Below, piece after piece: positions 1 through 7,935 of a DNA stretch of 13,097 nt. The notes beneath the pieces are model-generated. The model was not told the DNA's origin. It did not search any database and saw only the letters and a list, made by a program, of their open reading frames with translations. A program made the position numbers and the translations under genes. The DNA comes from Enterococcaceae bacterium (GTDB lineage Bacteria > Bacillota > Bacilli > Lactobacillales > Catellicoccaceae), in the NCBI GenBank assembly GCA_030150665.1, contig JASLFJ010000003.1, positions 1 through 13,097 on the forward strand. The letters run 5' to 3'. How positions within the stretch are numbered: position 1 is the stretch's first letter; each line of letters begins with the position of its first letter.

Positions 1-1667
1 AATTGTACCGCTTGTTGGAACGATTCAAAATCTGTCGGTTCTTTAAAAATTGAAATCCCCAGTCCATAATTTGTGCTCTTTGGTTTTACAACCATTGGCA
101 CAGACGCAAATTTGGGATAGTAGCGATAAGCCTCTTCTACACTTGAACACGCCACACCACGCGGAACTCGGTAGCCTTTTTGATCTAAAATTAATTTAGT
201 CACTTCTTTATTTTCCATAATTAAAGGCGAAATATAAGTATCTTTACGTGTCATATTCGCATTTTTCACATATTCAATATGATCTTCATGATAAAGCATC
301 ACAAACTGTTCACTGCGATCTAAAATTTCAAAATCAACACCATGTTTTAATGCCTCAAACAGTAAAATTTGAGTCGATAGCTCCATATCACGAAATCCTG
401 CTAACTGATAAGGTTTTTCTCGAGCTAAAAACGCATAATCTTGAGCCAGTTGTAATGCAAAGTCATGTTGGTTTTTACCTTGTTCTGTTGCCAGATATAA
501 CTGAGCACTTAGTGTTAAGTTAGGATCGTCTAAATAAGCGCGGTAGCGATCATAAACAGCTTGCATCTGTTGTGGCAAATGACAAGTATGGATCATCTCC
601 TGCATCTCATCAAAAATCATCTGACCTTCTTTATAAAGCGTATCTGATAATGCTTCATCAGGCGCCGATGTTGCCACCCATTCATTGTACTGATCACCAC
701 GTGCACGATCATAGTCTTGTTCATCCATCCAAAGAAGCGTCAGTAAAAATAAATGCATCCATGTCAGCTGCGATTCACTCATCCCATATGGTGCAAACGG
801 ATTAAGATCAAAATTTCTAATTTCTAAATAACGAATGCCTGTCTCTCGCAAAGCACTCATTGTTTTTGCACCACGCAGTCTTACAGGAGCATAATACTCT
901 TTTTCTGCAAGCAGTTGACCTTCTGCAACAAAACGCTCAATCGCTTGTGTATAATCATGTAACGTTGTATATGGCACCGATAAATTAGCGACATTGGTAT
1001 ATCCAAAACTGCTGTTTCGAATACTACGAATGGCACCTTGAGGTGCTTGATCGGGACGTGCAAAATAACCCGCTTCTGCAATAGGAGAGGCGCCAAATAA
1101 ATAAGTCACTAACCAGCGATATCTTAAATAGGCTCTTGCGACTTTTAAATACAGTTCATTTTGAAACTGTGTCAGCTCTTCTTCTTGATCTTGTGCGTTA
1201 AATAAAGCTTGTATGAGTGAGGCTCCAAATTCAAAATTATAATGAAGCCCACTGACCATCTGTCTTGATTTACCATAAGTTGTTGCTAGATGTTCTCTAT
1301 AACTGACTTCTTTTTCATCAGATAACTTTGCAATTAAAATTTCTGAGTCTTCAGGAAGTGTTGGAGGCATACTGAGCGGCCATAAATACTCATCTTCTGG
1401 CATAGTTCGCAAAACGACTTCATGAAGTGCAGCTAAATAATCAAGCGCTTCTTGATGAGTTTCACGTACAGGGGTAATCATCTCCACTTGAGTTTCACTA
1501 AAATCAGTTTGAATGCTTGTCTGCTGCTTACGATCAGGCAGGCCATCTGGATGAGGTAAGCGACTTAACGTTCCATCACAATGAATCCGTTGACTTTCTT
1601 TTTCTAAGCCGACGCGCAGATCCATCATTACTGCTTGTACATGACTATCATTAAATAATTTCTTCAT
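1..1667 (-). CDS. gshF: Bifunctional glutamate-cysteine ligase/glutathione synthetase GshF (partial, C-terminus off the window)
   Basis: This enzyme makes glutathione in the cytoplasm in two ATP-dependent steps: it joins glutamate to cysteine, then adds glycine. I translated the minus strand from an ATG at 1667 and the frame stays open to position 1, giving about 555 residues. The family is usually about 750, so roughly the last quarter is missing. The N-terminal part is a glutamate-cysteine ligase domain, with RVGLEKESQRI near residue 18 and YLEIRNFDLNPFAPYG in its middle. From about residue 470 the ATP-grasp glutathione-synthetase half begins, with VVKPKSTNYGLGISIF near residues 523-538. 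The start is supported by a GAGGA ribosome binding site about seven bases upstream. The gene follows galU after 90 bases and has its own promoter in that gap. I see no frameshift. The identification is firm; only the 3' end is unknown. Confidence 0.93.
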   Translation of the reverse strand, partial: MKKLFNDSHVQAVMMDLRVGLEKESQRIHCDGTLSRLPHPDGLPDRKQQTSIQTDFSETQVEMITPVRETHQEALDYLAALHEVVLRTMPEDEYLWPLSMPPTLPEDSEILIAKLSDEKEVSYREHLATTYGKSRQMVSGLHYNFEFGASLIQALFNAQDQEEELTQFQNELYLKVARAYLRYRWLVTYLFGASPIAEAGYFARPDQAPQGAIRSIRNSSFGYTNVANLSVPYTTLHDYTQAIERFVAEGQLLAEKEYYAPVRLRGAKTMSALRETGIRYLEIRNFDLNPFAPYGMSESQLTWMHLFLLTLLWMDEQDYDRARGDQYNEWVATSAPDEALSDTLYKEGQMIFDEMQEMIHTCHLPQQMQAVYDRYRAYLDDPNLTLSAQLYLATEQGKNQHDFALQLAQDYAFLAREKPYQLAGFRDMELSTQILLFEALKHGVDFEILDRSEQFVMLYHEDHIEYVKNANMTRKDTYISPLIMENKEVTKLILDQKGYRVPRGVACSSVEEAYRYYPKFASVPMVVKPKSTNYGLGISIFKEPTDFESFQQAVQ

Positions 1668-1718
1668 AGCTGTCCTCTACTTTCTTTCCACTAATCTTAA
1701 TATCGGGTCTTTATCTTT

Positions 1719-1747
1719 ATTATACGGATCATTGTTAAAAAATTGAA
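1719..1747 (-). promoter_or_regulatory. Predicted sigma-A promoter of gshF
   Basis: Read on the minus strand, a perfect TATAAT -10 box (1719-1724) is preceded at exactly 17 bases by TTCAAT (1742-1747), a weak -35 box. It lies between galU and gshF, about 50 bases upstream of the gshF start. I see no convincing terminator after galU, so gshF may also receive read-through from the ugd-galU transcript. Confidence 0.55.
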
Positions 1748-1757
1748 CTCAAAACCC

Positions 1758-2678
1758 TTAAGCCTCCTCATCATTAACCGGTACCGATGCATCATCTTCT
1801 AGATCCAATGACTTTGCTAAAGATAAAATGTAAGCTTTAAGCGGTTCTTTCACTTCAGGATGCGTCAGTCCATAAGCAATACTTGTTTTCATAAACCCAA
1901 ATTTATCGCCAACATCATACCGCGTTCCGTGAAAGACTCGTGCAAAAACACGCTGCGTTTGATTGAGCGTATCAATCGCATCCGTCAGCTGAATCTCTCC
2001 CCCTGCACCTGGCTTTTGTTCTGCTAAAATATCAAAAATTTCCGGTGTCAGTAAATATCTACCAATAATGGCTAAATTACTAGGGGCTTGTTTGGGATCT
2101 GGTTTTTCAACAAAACTACGCACACTATAAAGCCCAGTTTCAACTTCTTTTTCAGGATCAATAATACCGTACCGACACGTCTCTTCTTGAGGAACAGACA
2201 TCACCGCTAAAGTCGCTGCATGAGTGGAAGCATAGTCATCCATTAACTGTTTTGTCAGTGGTACTTCATCTTGCATAATATCATCACCTAACATGACTAC
2301 AAAAGGCTCATCTCCTACAAAAGAACGCGCATGAAGAACAGCATGTCCTAAGCCTAATGGATGAGATTGCCGAATAAAGTGTAAATTAACACCAGTTGTT
2401 TCTTGAACTAATTGTAACAGCTCATCTTTTCCTTTTTCTTTTAAATTCATCTCCAGTTCTAAATTCGCATCAAAATGATCTTCAATCGGGCGTTTTCCTT
2501 TTCCTGTGACAATTAAAATATCTTCAATGCCTGAAGCTAGCGCTTCTTCGACAATAAACTGAATCGTTGGTTTATCTACAATCGGTAACATTTCTTTAGC
2601 CATTGCTTTTGTTGCAGGTAAAAATCTCGTTCCTAATCCTGCTGCAGGAATGACTGCTTTGCGTACTCGTGTTTTCAT
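1758..2678 (-). CDS. galU: UTP-glucose-1-phosphate uridylyltransferase (UDP-glucose pyrophosphorylase)
   Basis: The enzyme converts glucose-1-phosphate and UTP into UDP-glucose and pyrophosphate in the cytoplasm, supplying cell-envelope glycans, glycolipids and galactose metabolism. At 306 residues it has the usual length of the bacterial GalU/GtaB/HasC family. The nucleotide-binding signature PAAGLGTRFLPATKAMAKEM is at residues 11-30, followed by LPIVDKP. Further motifs are LGLGHAV (108-114), the metal-binding VMLGDD (128-133) and FVEKPDP (189-195). The ATG is preceded by AAAGGA about eight bases upstream. It starts 22 bases after the ugd stop with no terminator between, so the two are almost surely co-transcribed. 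UDP-glucose is the substrate of Ugd, which makes the pair a direct two-step supply of UDP-glucuronate. Confidence 0.96.
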   Translation of the reverse strand: MKTRVRKAVIPAAGLGTRFLPATKAMAKEMLPIVDKPTIQFIVEEALASGIEDILIVTGKGKRPIEDHFDANLELEMNLKEKGKDELLQLVQETTGVNLHFIRQSHPLGLGHAVLHARSFVGDEPFVVMLGDDIMQDEVPLTKQLMDDYASTHAATLAVMSVPQEETCRYGIIDPEKEVETGLYSVRSFVEKPDPKQAPSNLAIIGRYLLTPEIFDILAEQKPGAGGEIQLTDAIDTLNQTQRVFARVFHGTRYDVGDKFGFMKTSIAYGLTHPEVKEPLKAYILSLAKSLDLEDDASVPVNDEEA

Positions 2679-2700
2679 TCATTTCGTCCTTTCTACCTAC

Positions 2701-3876
2701 TTACTCATCAATACCAAAAATATCTCGCGTATATACTTTATCTTGATAAGGATAAAGTCGCTCATCAATACGATTAGCGACAATAACTTCACTCCAAGCT
2801 AAAAACCCTTCCCAATCATGACTAACAGCAATCCCTTCAAATTGCATACACTCCGTTAATGTAGGCTCATAAATTTGAAGTTCAATATCTGCTGACTCCT
2901 TTAGTGCGGTTATAATATCGTGAATCGCAGCATACCTAAAATTATCAGAACCTGCTTTCATCGTTAATCGGTAAATTCCAATACGTTTAACCCCTAACTT
3001 CAATAACTCAGAGACAATAAAGGCTTTTCGCGTATCATTAGCCTCAACAATAGCACTAATTAGCTCATGAGGGACATGTTCATAATTGGCACGTAGCTGC
3101 TTTGTATCTTTTGGTAAACAATAACCTCCATAACCAAATGATGGATTATTATAATGCATACCTATACGAGGATCTAAACATACCCCTTCAACAATATGTC
3201 GTGTATTTAAATCATGTAGTGCTGCATATGTATCTAATTCATTAAAATAAGCGACACGAAGCGCTAAATACGTATTAGAAAACAACTTAATCGCTTCAGC
3301 TTCAGTGCTATCAGTCAGTAGTATCGGTGTTTTTTCATCACAGCAGTTTCTTAAAAACATATTGGCAAGTTGCTCACCACGTGCTGAACACTCGCCAATA
3401 ATAATTCGAGAGGGATATAAATTGTCATATAACGCATGGCCTTCTCTTAAAAATTCTGGAGAAAAAATAATTTGATCTGTTTGGTAACGGGCTTTAATAC
3501 TTGCTGTATAACCTACAGGAACTGTTGATTTAATTAACATCACTGCCTTAGGATTGATCTTAAGAACGTGTTCAATGACTTGTTCAACATGACGTGTATT
3601 AAAAGAGTGACGTGTCACATCATAGTCTGTCGGTGTTGCAATAATGACACATTCTGCATGAACAATAGCACTTACGGGATCATCAGTAAAGGTAATATTT
3701 AACGTATCATCTTGCAGGGCTGTTTCAATTTCTTTATCTTCTAATGGAGAAATTCCTTCTTGTAACTGGGCTATTTTATCGTGTTGAATATCATAAGCAT
3801 ACACATCTTCATGTTTAGCTAATAATAATGCATTTGCTAATCCTACGTACCCTAAACCAAAAACGGCAACCTTCAT
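2701..3876 (-). CDS. ugd: UDP-glucose 6-dehydrogenase
   Basis: The enzyme oxidises UDP-glucose to UDP-glucuronic acid using two NAD+. The product is a precursor for hyaluronan, capsules, teichuronic acids or other acidic envelope glycans. The 391-residue protein has an N-terminal Rossmann fold with GLGYVG (7-12), FSPEFLREG (138-146, with Glu141), the AEAIKLFSN segment with the expected catalytic Lys197, and the thiol motif FGYGGYCLPKD with catalytic Cys253. Length and layout match the compact streptococcal HasB type, about 400 residues. The start has an AAAGGAAG site roughly ten bases upstream. The gene leads a two-gene operon with galU and has its own extended -10 promoter at 3953-3979. No glycosyltransferase or polymerase lies beside it in this window, so the end product is unknown. 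Confidence 0.95.
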   Translation of the reverse strand: MKVAVFGLGYVGLANALLLAKHEDVYAYDIQHDKIAQLQEGISPLEDKEIETALQDDTLNITFTDDPVSAIVHAECVIIATPTDYDVTRHSFNTRHVEQVIEHVLKINPKAVMLIKSTVPVGYTASIKARYQTDQIIFSPEFLREGHALYDNLYPSRIIIGECSARGEQLANMFLRNCCDEKTPILLTDSTEAEAIKLFSNTYLALRVAYFNELDTYAALHDLNTRHIVEGVCLDPRIGMHYNNPSFGYGGYCLPKDTKQLRANYEHVPHELISAIVEANDTRKAFIVSELLKLGVKRIGIYRLTMKAGSDNFRYAAIHDIITALKESADIELQIYEPTLTECMQFEGIAVSHDWEGFLAWSEVIVANRIDERLYPYQDKVYTRDIFGIDE

Positions 3877-3895
3877 TGTGTTGTTTCTTCCTTTC

Positions 3896-3911
3896 TCTAT
3901 CTTTTGATAGA
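3896..3911 (-). other. Small hairpin in the ugd leader
   Basis: On the minus strand TCTATC-AAAA-GATAGA forms a perfect 6-bp stem with a four-base loop. It sits directly before the ugd ribosome binding site (AAAGGAAG, about 3886-3893) and inside the predicted 5' leader. It could affect ribosome loading or mRNA stability. It is AT-rich and short, so chance is possible. Confidence 0.35.
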
Positions 3912-3952
3912 CTGAACTTTTTATCTACAAATAAGTGTATACAGGCTCCTTT

Positions 3953-3979
3953 ATTATATCAAAATAAAGACAATATCAA
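3953..3979 (-). promoter_or_regulatory. Predicted extended -10 promoter of ugd-galU
   Basis: The minus strand carries TGATATAAT, a perfect -10 box (3953-3958) with the TGN extension (3959-3961). TTGATA (3974-3979), five of six matches to the -35 consensus, lies 15 bases upstream. The spacing is shorter than ideal but is often tolerated with an extended -10. The leader would be about 70 bases. The rest of this gap towards 4070 shows no gene or other clear signal. Confidence 0.65.
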
Positions 3980-4070
3980 AAGTTATTATTTAGTTTTTCA
4001 CCGTCTACAACAGTTATCCTCATGCTTTATTTAAAAACATCAAAACTCACTCTTTAAGTAGCCTTACCAT

Positions 4071-4110
4071 AAAAAAAATATGCCATAAGTCAATCTGACT
4101 TACGGCATAT
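4071..4110 (-). terminator. Rho-independent terminator of the siderophore transporter operon
   Basis: Read on the minus strand, ATATGCCGTAAGTCA and TGACTTATGGCATAT form a 15-bp stem (one G-U pair) around a three-base loop, followed immediately by seven or eight U residues. It lies 50 bases after the stop of the substrate-binding protein gene. On the plus strand the same stem has an A-C mismatch and no T-run, so it works in one direction. Confidence 0.9.
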
Positions 4111-4160
4111 CTTTATATTTTCTGACATCTATTCATTTTATAACTAACACAATCTCTTCC

Positions 4161-5114
4161 TTACTGAGCAATCACAGCACTCACATCTTGAATCATCTCT
4201 TCTGTTGCATGAATACCCCCAGTAGCTAAATACCAAATATTTGATTGTACAGTAATAATTCGTCCTTCTTCACTAGCTTTTGTTTTACGAACGACATCAT
4301 TTTCTAATAACTGATGGTCACTTTCATCGCCACCAATGGCTTTACTGCGATCTAATACAAACAACACATCTGGATTGACCTCTAATAAATATTCATAAGA
4401 GATAGACTGTCCATGCGTAGCATCATCTAACTCTTTATCAGCAGGTTTAAACCCAAATCCATCATAAATCATACCAAAACGGGATCCTGGCCCATATGCG
4501 GATAACTGACCTTCATTTAACATCACAAATAATGCATTCCAGTTATGTTTTTCCACTTCTGAAACTAACGTATCTCGCTGTTGATCAATCCCTGCAAAAG
4601 CGTCATGAACGACCTCTGTTTTTCCATAAATGCTGGCTAGTTGTACCGCATTTTCTTCTGCAGAAGCAAAATAATCTTCAGGATCTGTTGTTAAATAAAG
4701 GGTCGGGGCAATTTTTGATAATTCTTCTTTAAAATCAAGTTGACGTCCAGAAATAACAATCAAATCCGGTTTTAAAGCATGAATAGCTTCAAGATTAGGC
4801 TCTTTTACAGTTCCAACACTAGCTTTATCTTCATACTCTTTTAAGTAATCTGGTAAATTTTGACCTGCAACACCAATAACTGCCTCTTGTGCTCCAATAT
4901 ATTGTAAGACATCTAAAGCACCATAATCAAAAACCACTAATTTTTTACTATCACGAGGAACGGATACTGTATCTCCATCACTACCTGTAAGCTGTACAGT
5001 CTCTGTCATCACTTCTTCTGACTGATCCTCTGTTTCTTGATTTTGACAAGCTCCTAAAACTAATAAACTCAGTAACACGAAAAATCCCATCCATAAATTA
5101 CGTATGTACTTCAT
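4161..5114 (-). CDS. yclQ: Siderophore ABC transporter substrate-binding lipoprotein (YclQ/FatB family)
   Basis: This is the extracellular lipid-anchored receptor that captures ferric siderophore and hands it to the permease pair. I place the start at the ATG at 5114, giving 317 residues. It has GGAGG six bases upstream and opens with a lipoprotein signal peptide (MKYIRNLWMG, hydrophobic core, LVLGAC with lipidated Cys23). An upstream ATG at 5177 in the same frame would only add residues that overlap the ATPase gene and spoil the signal peptide. The mature part is a class III periplasmic-binding fold with PNLEAIHALKPDLIVISGRQ, SRFGMIYDGFGFKPAD, THGQSISYEYLLEVNPDVLF and a C-terminal NIWYLATGGIHA. 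These segments resemble B. subtilis YclQ, the petrobactin binder. The true ligand cannot be read from sequence. Its start overlaps the ATPase end by 17 bases, implying translational coupling. A terminator follows. Confidence 0.92.
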   Translation of the reverse strand: MKYIRNLWMGFFVLLSLLVLGACQNQETEDQSEEVMTETVQLTGSDGDTVSVPRDSKKLVVFDYGALDVLQYIGAQEAVIGVAGQNLPDYLKEYEDKASVGTVKEPNLEAIHALKPDLIVISGRQLDFKEELSKIAPTLYLTTDPEDYFASAEENAVQLASIYGKTEVVHDAFAGIDQQRDTLVSEVEKHNWNALFVMLNEGQLSAYGPGSRFGMIYDGFGFKPADKELDDATHGQSISYEYLLEVNPDVLFVLDRSKAIGGDESDHQLLENDVVRKTKASEEGRIITVQSNIWYLATGGIHATEEMIQDVSAVIAQ

Positions 5115-5928
5115 CTTCTTCCTCCTTATATCCATCATGTGCACATTCTGCACATCTTCTTGTTTTTTTAGGTTCAAAATAAAGACAAAATGGCGAGCCT
5201 GCTAAATCACAGACGCGAACATTCATATCATAAAGACGGTCTAACACCTCTTTTTTCATAACCGCTTCAGGAGGGCCTTGTAAAAAGATCTTACCCTCTT
5301 TCATAGCGACCATTTCATCAGCATACGCCGCTGCAATATTAATATCATGAACCACAAAACATACGGTTTTTTGATGAACATCTACAAGTTCTCTTAATAA
5401 CTGCATCATCTGTACAACATAGTTCATATCTAGATTATTAAGTGGCTCATCTAATAACACATAATCTGTATCTTGAGCGACACAGAGTGCAATATAAGCT
5501 CGCTGCAACTGTCCTCCTGATAAATGATGAATGCGTTGATCTTGAATCCCTTCTAAACCAAGCAGATGTAATGCTTGATCGATATATGCCTCATCTTCTT
5601 CTGTTAATTTACCTCCAGAATGAGGAAACCTCCCAAAAGAGACCAGTTCCCGAATCGTAATATTCATCAACGTATGATTGGACTGCTTTAAAATAGCTAA
5701 CTTTTGGGCAAATGCTTTTGAAGAAAATGTTGGAAGAGCCACCCCTCCAATTTGAATCGTTCCCTCATCTGGAAGTAATAACCGTCCCATCATCGATAAC
5801 AACGTACTTTTTCCAGCACCATTAGGACCAATAAAAGCAATCAGCTGTTGTGGTTTAAGACTAAGCCGAATATCTTTAAGCACTGGAATTTTACCATAAT
5901 ATTTTGATACATCAGAAATTTCTATCAT
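5098..5928 (-). CDS. yclP: Siderophore ABC transporter ATP-binding protein (YclP/FepC family) with a Cys-rich tail
   Basis: This is the cytoplasmic ATPase that powers ferric-siderophore import through the two neighbouring permeases. All ABC motifs are present in 276 residues: Walker A GPNGAGKST (34-42), Q-loop Gln82 in ILKQSN, signature LSGGQLQRA (136-144), Walker B YVLLDEP (156-162) and the switch His194 in VVHD. SFGRFP and LDEPLNNLDMN are typical of the YclP/FatE branch. The body would be expected to end near residue 252. Here about 24 extra residues follow, containing CAECAH (Cys259, Cys262, His264), with Cys240 and Cys248 just before, and an acidic end. The last codons contain the ribosome binding site and start of the next gene. 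The gene begins three bases after the upstream permease stop, with AAGGAT about 12 bases ahead of the ATG. Confidence 0.94.
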   Translation of the reverse strand: MIEISDVSKYYGKIPVLKDIRLSLKPQQLIAFIGPNGAGKSTLLSMMGRLLLPDEGTIQIGGVALPTFSSKAFAQKLAILKQSNHTLMNITIRELVSFGRFPHSGGKLTEEDEAYIDQALHLLGLEGIQDQRIHHLSGGQLQRAYIALCVAQDTDYVLLDEPLNNLDMNYVVQMMQLLRELVDVHQKTVCFVVHDINIAAAYADEMVAMKEGKIFLQGPPEAVMKKEVLDRLYDMNVRVCDLAGSPFCLYFEPKKTRRCAECAHDGYKEEEDEVHT

Positions 5929-5931
5929 CGG

Positions 5932-6894
5932 TCATCGATCCTTTTTCTGAAAGATTTTAATTAAAAAGTAAATACCACCAACACCTTCAATTAACATACT
6001 AGGAGTGGCTTTCATTCCCATAAAATGTTCAATCACCCACTGACTACCTACTAAACATAAAAAGCTCACACCGACACCTGCAAGCAGTAAAAATTTATGT
6101 TGATAACTCTGTCCCCACTGATAAACAACATTAGCCACAATAAACCCTAAAAAAAGCACAGGGCCTACTAAGGCGGTCGATACAGCGATACATAAACTGC
6201 TGACAAAAAAGACTTGCCACTGAATACTATAGACAGAAACACCTAATCCTTGGGCCATATCTTTACCTAGATGAAGAACATCTAATGAAGCTGCATTTCG
6301 CCAAATCATAAATACAGAAATCAGAATTAACAGAGTTGCTAAAGGAAGGACATCAGAATGTACTCGAGAAAAGCTCGCAAATAACCGACCTTGTAGCTGC
6401 AAATACTCATTAGGATCCATCATCACTTGTAAAAAGGTGCTTAAACTTTGAAACAGTGTCGTTAAAATAAACCCAATCAACAACATTAAAGGGATGCGGT
6501 CAGTGCCAGGTTTTAATAACCACTTCATCAATCCTGCACTAAATAAAACCATCAAAACGACATTGAGAATGAAAAATAAGGATGGGGAAAGTACAAGTGC
6601 AATCGTTGCCCCACCAAAGACAACGTATAAAAAAGTTTGAATTAAAACATAAAGTGCATCCAGTCCAAAAATACTTGGCGTTAAAAAATGACTTTGGACG
6701 ACCGTTTGAAAGGGAATAGTCGCAAAACTTGTCGCAATACTCACTAATAAAAAGGCCCATAGTTTTTTACTCCGAAGCGGGAGTAAAAAATCCCAAACAC
6801 CTGTTGGATAAAATAAGTAAATGAGTGCTAAAGCTCCACACAAAAGAAATAAAAGACTTAATTTTTGGGTTTGACCCTGTTTTTTTTGACTCAT
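5932..6894 (-). CDS. yclO: Siderophore ABC transporter permease, second subunit (YclO, FecCD family)
   Basis: This is an integral membrane subunit that forms the channel with the other permease. The 320-residue protein has many hydrophobic segments, starting with LSLLFLLCGALALIYLFYP near the N-terminus. It contains the family block FATIPFQTVVQSHFLTPSIF followed by GLDALYVLIQT, close to what I recall for B. subtilis YclO. LGKDMAQGLGVSV marks the cytoplasmic loop that contacts the ATPase, and VGPVLFLGFIVANVVYQ is the later conserved helix. It lacks the strong R-x-P-R motif of its partner, as usual for this subunit. Its ATG overlaps the stop of the upstream permease by four bases (ATGA), so translation is coupled. 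AAGGGAG precedes the start. Confidence 0.92.
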   Translation of the reverse strand: MSQKKQGQTQKLSLLFLLCGALALIYLFYPTGVWDFLLPLRSKKLWAFLLVSIATSFATIPFQTVVQSHFLTPSIFGLDALYVLIQTFLYVVFGGATIALVLSPSLFFILNVVLMVLFSAGLMKWLLKPGTDRIPLMLLIGFILTTLFQSLSTFLQVMMDPNEYLQLQGRLFASFSRVHSDVLPLATLLILISVFMIWRNAASLDVLHLGKDMAQGLGVSVYSIQWQVFFVSSLCIAVSTALVGPVLFLGFIVANVVYQWGQSYQHKFLLLAGVGVSFLCLVGSQWVIEHFMGMKATPSMLIEGVGGIYFLIKIFQKKDR

Positions 6895-7847
6895 GAGCCG
6901 TACTCCCTTCGAATTAAATATAAAAAGAGAATACTGCCAATCACACCTACCGTCACACTGACGGGAATCTCATAAGGGGCAATGATTAATCTAGAGATAA
7001 TATCACAAATCAGTAAAAACATACTTCCCCAAAGGGCAGTATCGAGTACTGTTGTCTTTAAAAAGTCTCCAGAGCGAAGCGAGACAAGATTAGGAATAAC
7101 AACACCAATAAAAGGAAAACTCCCTACCGAAATCAGTAAAATACTACTCATAAAGCCAATCATAGCCACACCAATCATTTGAAGTCGGACATATCGAAGA
7201 CCTACACTTGTAGCAAGGTCTTTTCCTAAGCCTGCTACTGAAAAGTGATGTGCATACATAAAAATACCGATCATCACAGGAATAGCCGCATAAAGCAGCT
7301 CATAATTGCCTTTAATCACCATCGAAAAATTTCCTTGAAGCCATGCATTCATCGTCTGAATTAAATCCAGTTGATATGCAAAAAAAGTAACAAAAGCATT
7401 GATCACATTCCCATACATCATCCCGACTAAAGGAACTAAAATAGGATTAGATTGAGGTAAATATTTCACAAGCATTAAAAATAATAATGTTCCTAAAAAC
7501 GCAAATAAAAAAGCAACTCCAGAGCGCACCCATAAGGTAGCATTTGGCAACAGTACTAACACAAATAAAATCCCTAACCGAGCACTTGCAGTGGTTCCAG
7601 CTACTGAAGGAGAGACAAATTTATTTTGAGTGAGCTGTTGCATAATGAGTCCCGAAACACTGAGTGTTGCTCCAGCAATCACAATACTTAACGTTCTTGG
7701 AATTCTAACTTGCCAAAACACTAATTTTTGAGCTTCTGTCCATGATTCATATTGCCATAAAGATAGCGTATTTAATCCTACCGATACAGATAGCACCATC
7801 AAAATAAGACAAAGCGCAATCCACTTCATATGTTTTTTTAAGAGCAT
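6891..7847 (-). CDS. yclN: Siderophore ABC transporter permease, first subunit (YclN, FecCD family)
   Basis: This is the first gene of the iron-siderophore uptake operon and codes for a polytopic membrane permease. The 318-residue protein shows the FecCD hallmark VRIPRTLSIVIAGATLSVSG, then QQLTQNKFVSPSVAGTTASA. The ATPase-coupling loop is LGKDLATSVGL and a later block is FIGVVIPNLVSL, near the substrate exit. I chose the ATG at 7847 because AAAGGGA sits about eight bases before it. An in-frame ATG at 7892 has no good ribosome site and would put the Fur operator and transcription start inside the coding region. The gene is followed by a four-base overlap with the next permease. Iron repression through Fur is strongly suggested by the operator just upstream. 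Confidence 0.92.
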   Translation of the reverse strand: MLLKKHMKWIALCLILMVLSVSVGLNTLSLWQYESWTEAQKLVFWQVRIPRTLSIVIAGATLSVSGLIMQQLTQNKFVSPSVAGTTASARLGILFVLVLLPNATLWVRSGVAFLFAFLGTLLFLMLVKYLPQSNPILVPLVGMMYGNVINAFVTFFAYQLDLIQTMNAWLQGNFSMVIKGNYELLYAAIPVMIGIFMYAHHFSVAGLGKDLATSVGLRYVRLQMIGVAMIGFMSSILLISVGSFPFIGVVIPNLVSLRSGDFLKTTVLDTALWGSMFLLICDIISRLIIAPYEIPVSVTVGVIGSILFLYLIRREYGS

Positions 7848-7863
7848 CGTAAGATCCCTTTCT

Positions 7864-7884
7864 AAATGATAATGATTTTCATTT
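7864..7884 (-). promoter_or_regulatory. Fur box (iron-responsive operator)
   Basis: A 21-bp dyad is centred on 7874. Its core TGATAATGATTTTCA (7867-7881) matches the Bacillus Fur 7-1-7 consensus TGATAATNATTATCA at all positions but one. It lies just downstream of the predicted start of transcription of the yclNOPQ-like operon and upstream of its ribosome binding site, so bound Fur-Fe(II) would block the promoter. The family knowledge and the operon's job agree. The site relative to transcription start is inferred. Confidence 0.88.
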
Positions 7885-7892
7885 ACATTCAT

Positions 7893-7921
7893 AGTGTAAT
7901 CGATTTCGCAAAAAAATGCAA
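7893..7921 (-). promoter_or_regulatory. Predicted promoter of the siderophore transporter operon
   Basis: On the minus strand TACACT (7893-7898, four of six) is preceded at 17 bases by TTGCAT (7916-7921, three of six). Both boxes are weak, but the position is right: transcription would start near 7886, at the edge of the Fur box. It begins directly after the guaB terminator. Confidence 0.5.
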
Positions 7922-7935
7922 ATATTTTTTAAAAT

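Noticed and set aside
248..1096. Three short open frames (plus strand 248-523 and 572-805; minus strand 881-1096)
   Set aside because: All lie inside the continuous gshF coding region in other frames. They have no credible ribosome binding sites and no recognisable motifs.
1742..1757. Terminator after galU (TTGAGTTCAA followed by six T residues)
   Set aside because: The stem is only four base pairs with a two-base loop, too weak to form. The T-run overlaps the predicted gshF promoter spacer.
3828..4034. 68-residue plus-strand frame covering the ugd promoter region
   Set aside because: It begins inside ugd, overlaps the promoter on the other strand, and has a low-complexity, AT-driven composition.
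5115..5177. N-terminal extension of the substrate-binding protein from the ATG at 5177
   Set aside because: The extra residues are the ATPase C-terminus in another frame and would displace the lipoprotein signal peptide. The ATG at 5114 has an ideal GGAGG.
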